DNA of 20,738 bases from Nemertoderma westbladi (lineage: Eukaryota; Xenacoelomorpha; Nemertodermatida; Nemertodermatidae), in contig JAUCBJ010003863.1 in NCBI GenBank assembly GCA_032718475.1, positions 1 to 20,738 on the forward strand, read 5' to 3'. Numbering within the stretch: position 1 is the first letter of the stretch; each line of letters opens with the position of its first letter. A model generated the notes under the pieces. It saw only the letters and a program-made list of their open reading frames with translations, was not told where the DNA came from and searched no databases. Position numbers and translations under genes: made by a program. Shown piece after piece: positions 1 through 8,969 of the stretch.

Positions 1-716
1 TATATGTTATGGCCGGTCGTCCACGACTACGCTTTCCATGAGTTGGTTGCCAGAAAAGTAGATCTGGTATGACCTCGTCTTTACTTCGCTAGCAGTGCCC
101 ACTGAATCTTAATCTGCGTTCACGGAGGGTGGTTGATACAGGTGGTATTGTACCATAAAGCTCGGCGTTTGTCATGTGTTGTCTCCAGCTGATGTTTAGG
201 GCTGCCCTTAGTAGTCTTGTGTAGCAACCATCAATTCGTTGTTCAAGTGATTTAGTCAGTGTCCAGGTCTCACCCCCATATAAAAATACACTTTCCACTG
301 TGGCTCGAAAGAACTTAGTCTTCAGGTGCCTGGAGAGATCTGATTTCCAGATGGTATCCATATTTGATAGAGCTACCCAAGCCTTTGCTTTCCTAACTTC
401 TATGTCCTTTTTGCTACTCTCTATCCATGATCCAAGGTACTGGAAGTCATCGACCTTCCTTAGTTGATTATTATAAATGGTTGTCAAGTTTCCATCAACA
501 TTAAAGGTCATGAATTCGGTCTTTGTAGCATTTATATGCAATCCAACCTCCTTAGCAGCCCTCTCCACTTTATTTAGTAGAAGCTGTGCATCTGCTAGGG
601 TATTAGAGAGCAGGGCGATGTCATCCGCAAAATCGGTGTCTGTGACTGTAGTTGCCGGATATCTACTACTTCTGCGTTCTTGAAGTGTGAATCCCAGGTC
701 TTCACCCTTTTTGAAA
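1..716 (-). pseudogene. 5'-truncated RTE-like LINE, C-terminal part of reverse transcriptase, runs off the left edge
   Basis: The minus strand encodes the last part of a non-LTR retrotransposon reverse transcriptase. Reading from about 716 down, the frame shows the catalytic box TDFADDIALLSNT, then a thumb-like segment with GLHINATKTEFM (box D), DDFQYLGSWIESS, KAKAWVALS and a LLRAALNISWR region. These are the same landmarks, in the same order, as in the larger LINE at 4430-8200. One in-frame TAG lies at about 86-88, after RFSGHC; homology resumes straight after it (LLFWQPTHGK) and continues off the left edge, so the copy is dead. The 5' end stops just upstream of the FADD box, typical of incomplete target-primed reverse transcription. 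Similarity to the second copy is clear but divergent, so they are different insertions and perhaps different subfamilies. Clade placement is from motif memory only. Confidence 0.85.
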
Positions 717-1679
717 CCTATTTTTATTTATTTATGCCTTTTACACTATTTAGACACTAGATTAGCAATTTAGACATTAAATAATAATAGTGTCGGACGT
801 TACAATGTCGGACGTTACTAAACTTCAATCACTGAAATTACAGCCTTTATGGTAGCCTGTAAATGGCACAAGATGGCACAAATGGCACATTTTAATTTCG
901 ATGTGGTTTGCCAAACAATAGAGAAGTTATTGAGAATAAATGTAAAAAAAGTGTCGGACTTAAAAGCAAACAGTCGGCCGAAGCCGGAGGCGACCTGAAG
1001 GATCCTCTTTCGATAGCTGCTACCCGAGGGTAGGGGTGGGCGCTACTCCTATCCCATGATTTGTGTACATATTTGTTACAGGTAGATTTTAATGCTTATT
1101 GTACGAGAAGCGTTCTATGTTTATGATGGCGTAGAACTATCTCATTGGAATGTGCATTTACGGCTGATTACAATGATACCAAGGATAGCTTATATGGATA
1201 AACAGTAAATAAAATATTTCGCTTTGATTTTGGTATTTTTTTTCGTTTTTACATGATTTATGTTTTTTCTTGATGATGGTCGATATATTCCAAAATTTCC
1301 TACTTTATATATACCCTGAAATCAATGTAAATTTTGTCAAATTCGAAAAATTTATGAAATTTTACCCAATAAATCATGACATATTGCTTATTTTTTGAAG
1401 TTTTATTTTTTTCATATCGTGTCCCATTTTCTGTGGAAATGCCCATTAAGTAGCAAACGCTACTTGGGATTAAAGTTAAGGGTGGTGGTTGGCTTACTAC
1501 TGTACACCATCTCTGCTGTCTACATAGTCTAAGCCAAAACATAAGCCTAGGGCCTACATTAATTACAGTATGTACGACATTTAACTACTGTAATCATAGG
1601 CTCGTTCAGAAGTAGGCCTACAGTAGTGCACCGCCGCCGATAAAATAGTTAACAATCAACGGTCCTCTTCTACCACTGT
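717..1679. other. AT-rich non-coding stretch with short direct repeats
   Basis: No gene is supported. Small repeated words are visible: TGTCGGACGTTAC occurs twice in tandem near 791-817 with a further TGTCGGACTT near 951, and ATGGCACA occurs three times between about 862 and 890. A GC-richer patch at about 970-1060 does not fold into a tRNA or match a class I can name. The open frame on the minus strand at 1300-1542 has low-complexity AT-driven composition and no recognisable domain. Confidence 0.5.
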
Positions 1680-1700
1680 AGTATCGGCATGCTGCATTGC
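1680..1700 (-). repeat. 21-bp tag identical to the 3' end region of the intronic LINE
   Basis: The 21 bases here are identical and in the same orientation to 4444-4464, which lies just downstream of the stop codon of the minus-strand LINE at 4430-8200. Flanking bases on either side do not match. A 21-base chance identity within 20 kb is very unlikely, so this is probably a remnant of a very short LINE insertion, or a non-autonomous element sharing the LINE 3' end. It ends 15 bp before the MITE insertion site at 1716. Confidence 0.5.
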
Positions 1701-1715
1701 TTACTGCGTATTTGT

Positions 1716-2440
1716 TTAAGGGGGGGGGGGGGTACACCATTTTGGTCCATAATATGTCGAAATTTTTTTTATGGTCTATTGTAATGCACCATTGAATGGT
1801 GTTTCCAAATCTTAAAACCGCTATTTAATAGCTCTTTTAGTTTTCAAGTTATGTAAATTTCCATTTAGGGAATCCTATTGAAATTGTAATGTATGTATAA
1901 TGAAAGGTCGATTATCTCCAAATATTTTTTTCATAAAATTGTCAACTTCAAAACCCTACTACTTCTACAATTTTTGAGTAATTAGTCTGAAACTTCCTGT
2001 GGGTGTCTAGATAGCCACCCTGCATAAAAGTATCAGGCAACTTTTCAAAATTTTTTGTTAATAAAATTTAATACTATTTATAAAAAACCTAAAAATTTGC
2101 ATAAATTTGCAGCGCCACCTAGCGGTGCAGAATTATTTTAACAAAATTTCGCCTGATAGTTATGTTGCCCCATCTTTGATCTATCATATAAAAAAACTTT
2201 CATGTGATTAGGTTCAAAACTGTAAAAGCCTTAGGGTTTTAAGCGCAACCAAGTTTTTTTTGTTGTTAACTAGTATTAACTAATATTAAATAGCGAAAAA
2301 AAAAAATTTCTGACCTGTCATGTAGAATAGCATCTTAGGCACCTATATGCCAAATTTTAGCCAAAATCAAACAATTTTGAAACGCTGAGAGTGATAAATC
2401 GAAGAGTTGTCCGAAAATGGTGTACCCCCCCCCCCCTTAA
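1716..2440 (+). mobile_element. MITE with poly-G terminal inverted repeats and TTAA target duplication
   Basis: TTAA occurs at 1716-1719 and 2437-2440. Inside it the left end is 13 G followed by TACACCATTTT; the right end is the exact complement, AAAATGGTGTA followed by 12 C. The element is 717 bp between the TTAA copies and has no credible reading frame, so it is non-autonomous. A second copy in reverse orientation begins at 20484 and matches the right half of this one base for base over most of about 250 bp. TTAA target duplications are the hallmark of piggyBac-type transposons (established knowledge); assignment to that superfamily is inference, because the poly-G terminus is not a standard piggyBac end. 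The interior is AT-rich with T runs and a short CCACCTAGCGGTG motif near 2116. Confidence 0.85.
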
Positions 2441-3187
2441 ATGGTTCATATGAATCTCAGAGACAACCCGAATTAATATATAATCATTATTTATTTATAA
2501 TAGCTAGGCCTATATATATCAATCAATAAACAAACATAAATAAACAAGGGTCTTTAACGCTGAAAAGTGACCTTTGCAAGCAATGATGTATGTAATTTTG
2601 TTACATTATGTCAACTTATCAGAGGATTTCATGGATGCTCATTTTAAACATTTTAATCATGTACTAAATCGAATATAAGTGAAATTTATTAACAGGTACA
2701 CAGTATTAAATTTTACATTTAAATCTAATTAAAGTTTATTGGAAGTTATCTCCTGCGTTAATCCATCTTGACCTTATGGTCGACTGAAGCAAACTGAGTC
2801 ACCGTCTGTATCCGTTCAGTTTTACTGAACACTGTCGCCATTTTCTTTGGTCATGAGAATATAATTTGCCACTTTTAGCCTCAATAATATGCTGGACTTA
2901 CTCCATGCTTATAATAACAATAATAATAAAAGATAATTTATATATATCGCATTTTAGCATTATCACCAAAGGCGCTGTGCAGTACTGTACATATAAAATA
3001 CTGTATAATATTAAAATAATACATAAAATTAAAATAGATTATACCAAATTAATACAATTTATTGGAGTAGATCAAACGTGTAGGCCTACTAGAGTAAAAT
3101 AAAATGTGGTAGTAAAATAAACTCTTTCACGTTCACTCCACTCCTACTGTGTTAAATAATGTTTTAAATTATGCATATTTTCTATTT
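2441..3187. other. Upstream region of the GPB5-like gene, no coding sequence seen
   Basis: AT-rich sequence with no supported gene. A perfect 7/3/7 hairpin lies at 2814-2830 (GTTCAGT-TTT-ACTGAAC). A CGCCATTTT word at about 2835-2843 matches the complement of a YY1-type AAAATGGCG site and sits about 350 bp upstream of the first ATG of the hormone gene; promoter function is only a suggestion. Two TAGGCCTA octamers occur at 2505-2512 and 3081-3088. The plus-strand open frame 2866-3102 is isoleucine- and lysine-rich from AT bias and is not supported. Confidence 0.4.
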
Positions 3188-3409
3188 ATGATTTCTAGCT
3201 TATGTTGTGGGCGAACGACTTCAAACATCTTCGTTGTCTATATTGTTCTGCTCATGGCGACGAGAACTTTACAACAAGAGCCTACCGCTCCTGGTAATGT
3301 AAGAGGATGTTATCTGAGGGAGTACCTACATCATGTCGCCATAAAGTCGGGTTGCACCTCTCGTAAAATAACCACAATGGCGTGCTGGGGGCGATGCATA
3401 TCCTATGAC
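3188..3409 (+). CDS. GPHB5: Thyrostimulin beta subunit (GPB5-like), first coding exon
   Basis: This exon encodes the N-terminal 74 residues of a glycoprotein-hormone beta subunit, the secreted partner of GPA2 in the heterodimer thyrostimulin, which acts on an LGR-type GPCR (family knowledge). The ATG at 3188 is followed by a polar stretch, a hydrophobic segment NIFVVYIVLLMA (residues 13-24) suited to a signal peptide, then APGNVRGCYLREY and ITTMACWGRC. Cysteines are at 41, 56, 66 and 70; CWGRC is the CxGxC of the cystine knot, and GC-x2-RE plus ITT-x-ACWGRC match vertebrate GPB5. The exon ends after SYD at 3409 with donor GTAAGT (3410-3415), phase 0, just after CxGxC. The start is the least certain point: its ATG has a weak context, an in-frame open stretch reaches back to 3149, and a TTTCTAG at about 3193-3199 could be the acceptor of an upstream exon. 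Confidence 0.88.
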
Positions 3410-3415
3410 GTAAGT

Positions 3416-4429
3416 AGGCCTACCGATATCATATATTCATGCTTTGATAAAATCAACCTATTCGAGGAACTCTCGTTTTATTAGGAATACTGGTAATACT
3501 TGTTTTTAGTGTCGGCGGATTGCCTGCCTATATGCCGTTTTTTTCACTGAACCTTGAACGTTGTTTTGGTTGTTTTTTGGTAGGAAATTTTATTGTGATA
3601 AATAATACTGTACGACTTATGCCCAGCTTGCATCAGCATCATATAGGATTTTGTGTAATTAGCAATTTAAAAGATTGTCCCCGGGAACGCCGATTGCTTT
3701 CCTATATTTTAGTAGGCCTAATAAATTTACTGTTGAAATAAAAGGTACAGTACAGTCTAGCCTAGGCCTACATGTTTCCATTACAATTAATCTCACATCA
3801 CCGGATTCCGTCTTCTTTTAGCGCACTTTTATGACAATTTCATTTCCTCACACATTTTTCCTGCTGTGGAGGTGATTAGGGGTCGTACATAAAGGACGTC
3901 CTATAGGTCAGATGGGGAGAGAGGGAGGGGGAGGGGGGGGGGGGGGGGGGAGGGGGGGGGTTGTGGCGAAATTAGGACGTCCGATTTTTCGCGTTTTTAT
4001 AATTAGCATAGATAGTATACGATAATATTAATTGATCACTGTAACAAACGGGTTACCAATTTGGCATGGTTGGGACAGACCTCCAATCTACAATTATTCG
4101 TAATACCAACATTATGTTAAGTTTAAATAAATCACTTTTAATTAGATCCTAAAGGATATAATTAATAATATAAGATATAATTTTGCTTGCGTGTGCTGAC
4201 CTTCACTCCCTGTAATATCCTAAAGGATATTTTCATAAATTATATCTAAAAAATTGGTATTCAAAATTTAGAAGCTTTTTTGAAAACTCGAAGGTGAATT
4301 AGCAATTCAAAAATTTGTATACATGGTACTTTTGCAGTTTCCTCCTACATTTTTCAAAATTTTATAACAATCCATTTTACAAATGAACAATGCTTTCATA
4401 GATACGTAAACATTATTTTTTAATTTATT
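3416..4429. other. Proximal intron: G-rich tract, imperfect palindrome, no gene
   Basis: No coding sequence is supported; the open frame 3520-3741 has no recognisable domain. A purine tract at about 3911-3960 contains 18 G, A, then 9 G. GGACGTCC occurs on each side of it, at about 3893 and 3975; the second lies in a 27-bp imperfect palindrome at 3966-3992 (GCGAAA...TTTCGC). The arrangement resembles the end of a DNA transposon but no partner end was found. ATCCTAAAGGATAT occurs twice, near 4145 and 4207. TAGGCCTA octamers lie at 3415, 3713 and 3763. Confidence 0.4.
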
Positions 4430-4474
4430 TAATTACTACTACTAGTATCGGCATGCTGCATTGCAGCTGCATTT

Positions 4475-6396
4475 TTAAAAATGCTGTGCCGGCTTGTCGA
4501 CAAAATTGCGCCGCCACAACTCCCTATGACCCATGACATTTGCTAGGTCATCCGCATCTTCAAGGCCAGTGTCCTTTAAGATGCGTCTCAAGAAAGTCAT
4601 GGGCTGTCCACCATGCTTATTCACTCCATGAGGCTGCCAAAGTACAAGATTATGCACTGGCTGGTCCTCACGGCGAAAGCAATGTCCTGCAAAGCGGAGG
4701 CGATTTTGTTCTAGTGTCAAGCTTGGGGGAACCAATGAGACACCTCCAATGTTATATAGTATCTGGTTGGAGATGTGTGCATTGTACTTGACACATTGAA
4801 CCCGGCGTAGCATTCTTGTGAATGTGCCATCCAGAGATTTGGTGTCCTCAGCAGTTAGAGCCCAGCATGGACTCCCATAGAGGAGTACTGGGACTACTGC
4901 TGCTCTAAATAATCGAACCTTAAGTTTCCGATTAATTCTCGGGGACTTCCAAATCCTGGAAAGCCTATTCAAGGCTGCCCATGCCTTTCCCTTACGTATT
5001 CGAAGGTCCTCACCTGACTTCCGGATCCATGATCCCAGGTAACAGAAGTCGTCCACATGCTCAAGCATACCATCCTTTGAGCTTATGCTCATCCGATCAG
5101 AGACTTGCTGAGAACTTTCAAAGTTAACTGTCAAATGTTGGTCTTTCTGGAGTTAATAAAAAGACCAACACTAGAAGCAGCATGTTCTAATGAGCTGAGG
5201 AGCCGTTGGGCTACCTCTAGTGATTCTGAGAGTACTCCTAAGTCATCAGCAAAGTCTAGATCAGTTAGGTACTTGGCAGGATTTCCTCGATTTCTGGAGC
5301 CAGTAGGTGGAGTTATCATCACCCCATCATCATTATGATGATCTAAGGACATGCGTAGAACATAGTCAACCACAATTATGAACAAGAATGGTGCAAGTGT
5401 GTCTCCCTGGAGGACGCCCCATAACACTTCAAATGGTTCTGTGTCACCGTCAACAGTAGACACAAATGTTGTCGAACCATCGTATACTGATCTGATTGCT
5501 GCAATAATTTCATCAGGAATCCCATATAATGAAAGTATGCTGAACATAGGTGAGCGAGCGACTGAATCAAAGGCCTTGAAGAAGTCAACAAAGATAACAG
5601 CCAGATGCCTGTCTTTCTTTTTTGATAACTCTTCAATTATCTTTCTAAGTGCCAAAATGGGCTCCATGGTCCCACGACCTTTACGGAAACCATTTTGATT
5701 TCCACGGAGCAGTCTCTCAATGGGATCCCTGATGCGATTTAATAGAATTCTATTGTATAGCTTTGCAGCAATCGAGATCAATGAGATTCCCCGAAAAGAA
5801 CCATAGAGTGTTAGGTTGCCCTTCTTGGGAACTGGCACCAACTTATTTGTTTTCATTTCTTGTGCGACTCTTGTTGTACGGTACATGTCTACTATGATGG
5901 GATAGATGAGCTTTAAACACTCAGGTATTTTAAAGACCTCAGGGGGAACACTATCTACTCCACTGGCACGATTGGTCTTAATGCTCTTTGCAGCAGCCTT
6001 CACTTCTGCAAAGGAGATATCGCCAATGGGAATATCTGGGAGTACAGACTCAGACACTTTTACTTCTATAAAGTTATCAGGCAATACCCTGTCATTATTG
6101 AGGAGCTTTTCAAAGTGGGCCTTCCAATCATTGAGGCGATCGGCTGGTGATTCAGCCTTAACCTTGGTGGTTGGTTGGCTTTTCCGCCCAGTAAGCAAGT
6201 TGATCGATTTCCATGCCTGGGATGATTGCCTGCTGTCGTCTGCATTATTGATGGCATCAACCTGTTGGTTTATTAGCTCCTGTAGATTAACAGAGTACTG
6301 CCTGTTCAGGGACCTAGATGCAGCCTTAACTGCTTTCTTGGCCGCTGTAGTCTGTTTGAGTCGGGACTCTTTCTGCGCCTTATATAGCTCATTTTG
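4475..6396 (-). pseudogene. LINE reverse transcriptase with C-terminal domain, frameshifted
   Basis: This is the reverse transcriptase half of the LINE ORF. From 6396 to about 5140 one frame shows the standard boxes in order: TNRASGVDSVPPEVF, LVPVPKKGN with FRGISLISIAAKLYNR, NQNGFRKGRGT, the catalytic aspartate box VIFVDFFKAFDSV, GVLQGDTLAPFLF, the catalytic LDFADDLGVLSES, and FINSRKT. The frame then shifts by one base near 5140. The remainder (5134-4475) carries VDDFCYLGSWIRKSGEDL, RKGKAWAALNRLSRIWKS, VPVLLYGSPCWAL and a RFAGHCFRRE motif, ending in TAA. Both catalytic motifs are intact, so the enzyme died by frame loss, not active-site mutation. The same C-terminal landmarks appear in the truncated copy at 1-716. 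Plus-strand frames over this interval are shadows. Confidence 0.9.
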
Positions 6397-6477
6397 TCAC
6401 TTCAAATTAGGTCACTTCTGGATTTTGTTGTCAGTCTAGGGGGCCCTTTTCCTGTTTCGAGGGTATACAGGAACTGT

Positions 6478-7803
6478 TTATGCAGCTGCTAACTTAACTG
6501 CTTCTGTGAAGGCAGTATAGCCCTCACAGTGATCTGCCGCCTCAGAGGCAAGAACTTCATACCTGTTGCTCAGCTGTAGTGTGAAGCTGGATCTCACACT
6601 TGGTTGTTGCAACAGAGAGGACCAGTCATGCCGCGGCAAGGCAGATTTCGTTGTTCTGCTAGCACGCAGACTAAGTCTTACCTTGGCCACAATAAGGCGG
6701 TGATCACTGGAGAAGGGTCGAAGTGTAAATGCATTACAGTCTTGTATAGAGCTCCTGTACTTCCTACGAAACAGAATATGGTCTATCTGGGACTTGTGAC
6801 CACTGGGTCCATTATGAGTCCATAGCTTTCCAGTTCGATTGTTGAACTGGGTTCCAGCCGAAAACAATCCATCTCCAGAGATAAAATCCTGAAGATTGAC
6901 GGAATTTCGGTTAACACTATTGCTATAGACCCAGGGCGATGTAGGTGATTGATGCAGACTTGCATTAAAGTCTCACAGGAATGTTAAGAATGCATGCTGA
7001 TCCACTCCATCAGTAGCCGCTTGTAGATTGTGGTAGAAATTTTCCACCTCCTCTACAGGGGCAACACTAGTTGGAGAGTAGCACACAATCAGAACCACCT
7101 TAGGAAACTTCTTAGCCAGTCTTCCAGTACATGAGAAGTGGCAACGGATGATCCGGTTAGAGATTTGGTCTATTTTGTCCAATGCTGCATGTGCAGTTGG
7201 ATTCATCAATAGACCAATACCCCCATTTCCACTATCATCTGCTGACGCGAGGGCCAAGTCGCCAACCGCCCCCATGACCTTAATCAGAACCTCATCAGTC
7301 TGTCCAGTCTGCATTCGGTGCTCTTGAACACTCACTGCGCTAAGAGAAAGCTTATCTGCCAAGGCAGTCAGCTCACCTTGTCGCATTGGGGACCCGAGTG
7401 TTAGGGTGTTTACTGAGGCTAGTCTAGTGACTTGCCTCAGATTCACCAATGGCTTTGTTGGTCGGGGTGGAACATGAGAGTAGCCTCCAACTCCAGAATC
7501 CCTCTCCCCCTCACAATCTGGCCTCCCTGGTGACCCGGGGTTTGGGCCAGAAAGGTCATCAGGAAAGGGACTCAAAGAATTGTTGGCTCCAGTAGGAGGT
7601 GAGACAGGCAGCCGGTCAGGAGATAACTGACGCCTGTGAGGCCGATTGTGTCCGGTAATTCCACTGGCCTCTAGTGGCCGGACCTCCGCATTACTAATGT
7701 AATCCATAGTGGGGGGTTGGGGGGTGCTTTTTTGCCGAGTCAGCTCTCGGGGCAAATACCACACCCTGGTTTGCCGTTCCACAGGGTGGGTGTCGCAGTG
7801 GAG
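6478..7803 (-). pseudogene. LINE apurinic-type endonuclease domain, interrupted by a stop
   Basis: This is the N-terminal half of the LINE ORF. The open frame starts after a TGA at 7804-7806; the first in-frame ATG is at 7707 (MDYISNAEV). A proline- and glycine-rich region of about 90 residues precedes an exonuclease-endonuclease-phosphatase fold: ASVNTLTL (metal-binding Asn), SAVSVQEHRM (catalytic Glu), VLIVCYSPT, then DFNASLHQSP (Asp and Asn), SQIDHILFR and SSDHRLIVAKV (the C-terminal Asp-His). A single in-frame TGA at 6973-6975, just before DFNA, breaks an otherwise continuous domain; the frame is the same on both sides. At its 3' end the linker to the reverse transcriptase (about 6480-6396) has four further in-frame stops. 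The element nicked target DNA to prime reverse transcription (family knowledge). Confidence 0.88.
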
Positions 7804-8324
7804 TCAGATATGAGGCCCATCACCCATATCTACTCTGGCGCACATGACCCACCATTGGCTGTGCAGCTCATATGCTGGGTCTTGCCCTGTACCCCTGCTG
7901 CCAGGTGCAGGTCGCAGTGAAGTGCACTCAGAGTGAACATGAGAACACTCTACTCCTGACCAGCCATTGGTAGATCACCATCTAATCTGCCTGGCCAGGC
8001 CATATACCCCTGAAGCCAAGTATATGGGTCCTTAATCCAGGACCAACGGCGTCCTTATCCCAGAACGAAGGGGGTCCTAGTTACAGGACCAGATTAGCCC
8101 TAGTAAGAGGGTCTATGCAGCTACAGGTGGCACCTCCTTTATGCTGCGTGGATGTGGCAAGTTTTCTTGATCAATGACCTAGAATACCTGACCTGACCTG
8201 AACTAATTAATTTATTTGTTAATTATTTGTTGAAATTAGTTATTTATAGCTAATGTTCTAGAACATGTATTTTGTTGAAAAAACAAAATTTTTCATTGGA
8301 AAACATTTAGAAGATGTTTATTAG

Positions 8325-8450
8325 TCAGGTAGACAGAGGGGTCCACCGTGACTTTGGGTCATCACGCATTTTTATTTGCTTAAACTTTAGTCGGACCTTA
8401 GAGTAATCAAAATCCGTCGGGTGCCACTTCGGCACCTTTGGGGAACTTTT
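8325..8450 (+). repeat. Left arm of an inverted repeat pair
   Basis: This segment pairs, in reverse complement, with 12034-12155. Shared blocks include ACCGTGA, TTGGGTCATCACGCA, a T-rich run, CGGGTGCCA and CCTTTGGGGAA / CCTTGGGGAA in the same order, with indels between. It also contains a hairpin at about 8420-8436 (GGTGCC-ACTTC-GGCACC). The two arms flank the degraded cysteine-rich gene and could be terminal inverted repeats of a DNA transposon. No clean target duplication was seen, so two independent copies of a dispersed repeat in opposite orientation remains possible. Confidence 0.65.
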
Positions 8451-8969
8451 TATAATGCACTTAACCTAAGTTTCCATAGCAACCGGCAAAGAAGGTTTTA
8501 TTTTGAGATATCTGCGACCTTGCACCTATTGCCACAGCTCTTGTTAATTATTCTGAGTAAGATTTCTAGAAGATTAGTTCCCATAGCAACATTATTAATC
8601 ATAAATTTTGGCCTTTGGGATGTTTATTAAGATATGCCATCTATTAAACTTTATATTATTTATGTAACTATTTATAAAAGCAATCAATTATTATCACTGG
8701 GGGGTTATTAATCACATTTAGTTTTTCATTTAATTAGATGAGTTAGTTTTCTCCTTTCAAATGCAAATTTTGACGTTTATCTATCCAACGATTGCAGAAA
8801 ATAGGTACAGTAGATTCAATGTGCCATCATTCTTTACTGCGTACCTATCTGGGTATCGATCCCAAATATTCTCCATTACTGGTATTACGAAAGTTAATCA
8901 ATCAGCTAGAAGAGTTGTATGTTTATTAAATTAATTATTTAAACGGAACATTGCTTTAAACATTGTATT
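8451..8969. other. Spacer between the left inverted-repeat arm and the cysteine-rich pseudogene
   Basis: AT-rich sequence with no supported gene. The decamer CCATAGCAAC occurs twice, near 8473 and 8581, and resembles half of an RFX X-box, which may be chance. The short open frame 8421-8630 starts inside the inverted repeat and has no recognisable domain. Confidence 0.35.

Larger units (their letters stand above)
4430..8200 (-). mobile_element. RTE-like non-LTR retrotransposon, nearly full length, inactive
   Basis: On the minus strand this is a single-ORF LINE. It has a 5' leader (about 8200-7804), an apurinic-type endonuclease (7803-6478), a linker, a reverse transcriptase and C-terminal region (6396-4475) and a short 3' UTR ending near an ACTAGTAGTAGTA stretch. 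The total of about 3.75 kb and the order endonuclease then reverse transcriptase, with no RNase H, fit RTE-type elements (family knowledge; clade not tested). The leader opens near a tandem CCTGA repeat on the plus strand at about 8190-8205. The 3' end carries the 21-mer also found at 1680-1700. It is inserted antisense in the GPB5 intron. No clear target duplication was identified, so the outer limits are approximate. Confidence 0.85.

Noticed and set aside
2866-3102. Plus-strand 78-aa frame upstream of the hormone gene
   Set aside because: Isoleucine- and lysine-rich composition from AT bias, no domain, and no plausible splice link to the GPB5 exon.
5378-6439. Plus-strand frames over the LINE (5378-5698, 5906-6439, 5105-5338)
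   Set aside because: They are antisense shadows of the reverse transcriptase frame and contain no recognisable motif.
8850-8866. Possible tRNA T-arm (GGGTATCGATCCC)
   Set aside because: No A box, acceptor stem or anticodon arm can be formed around it.
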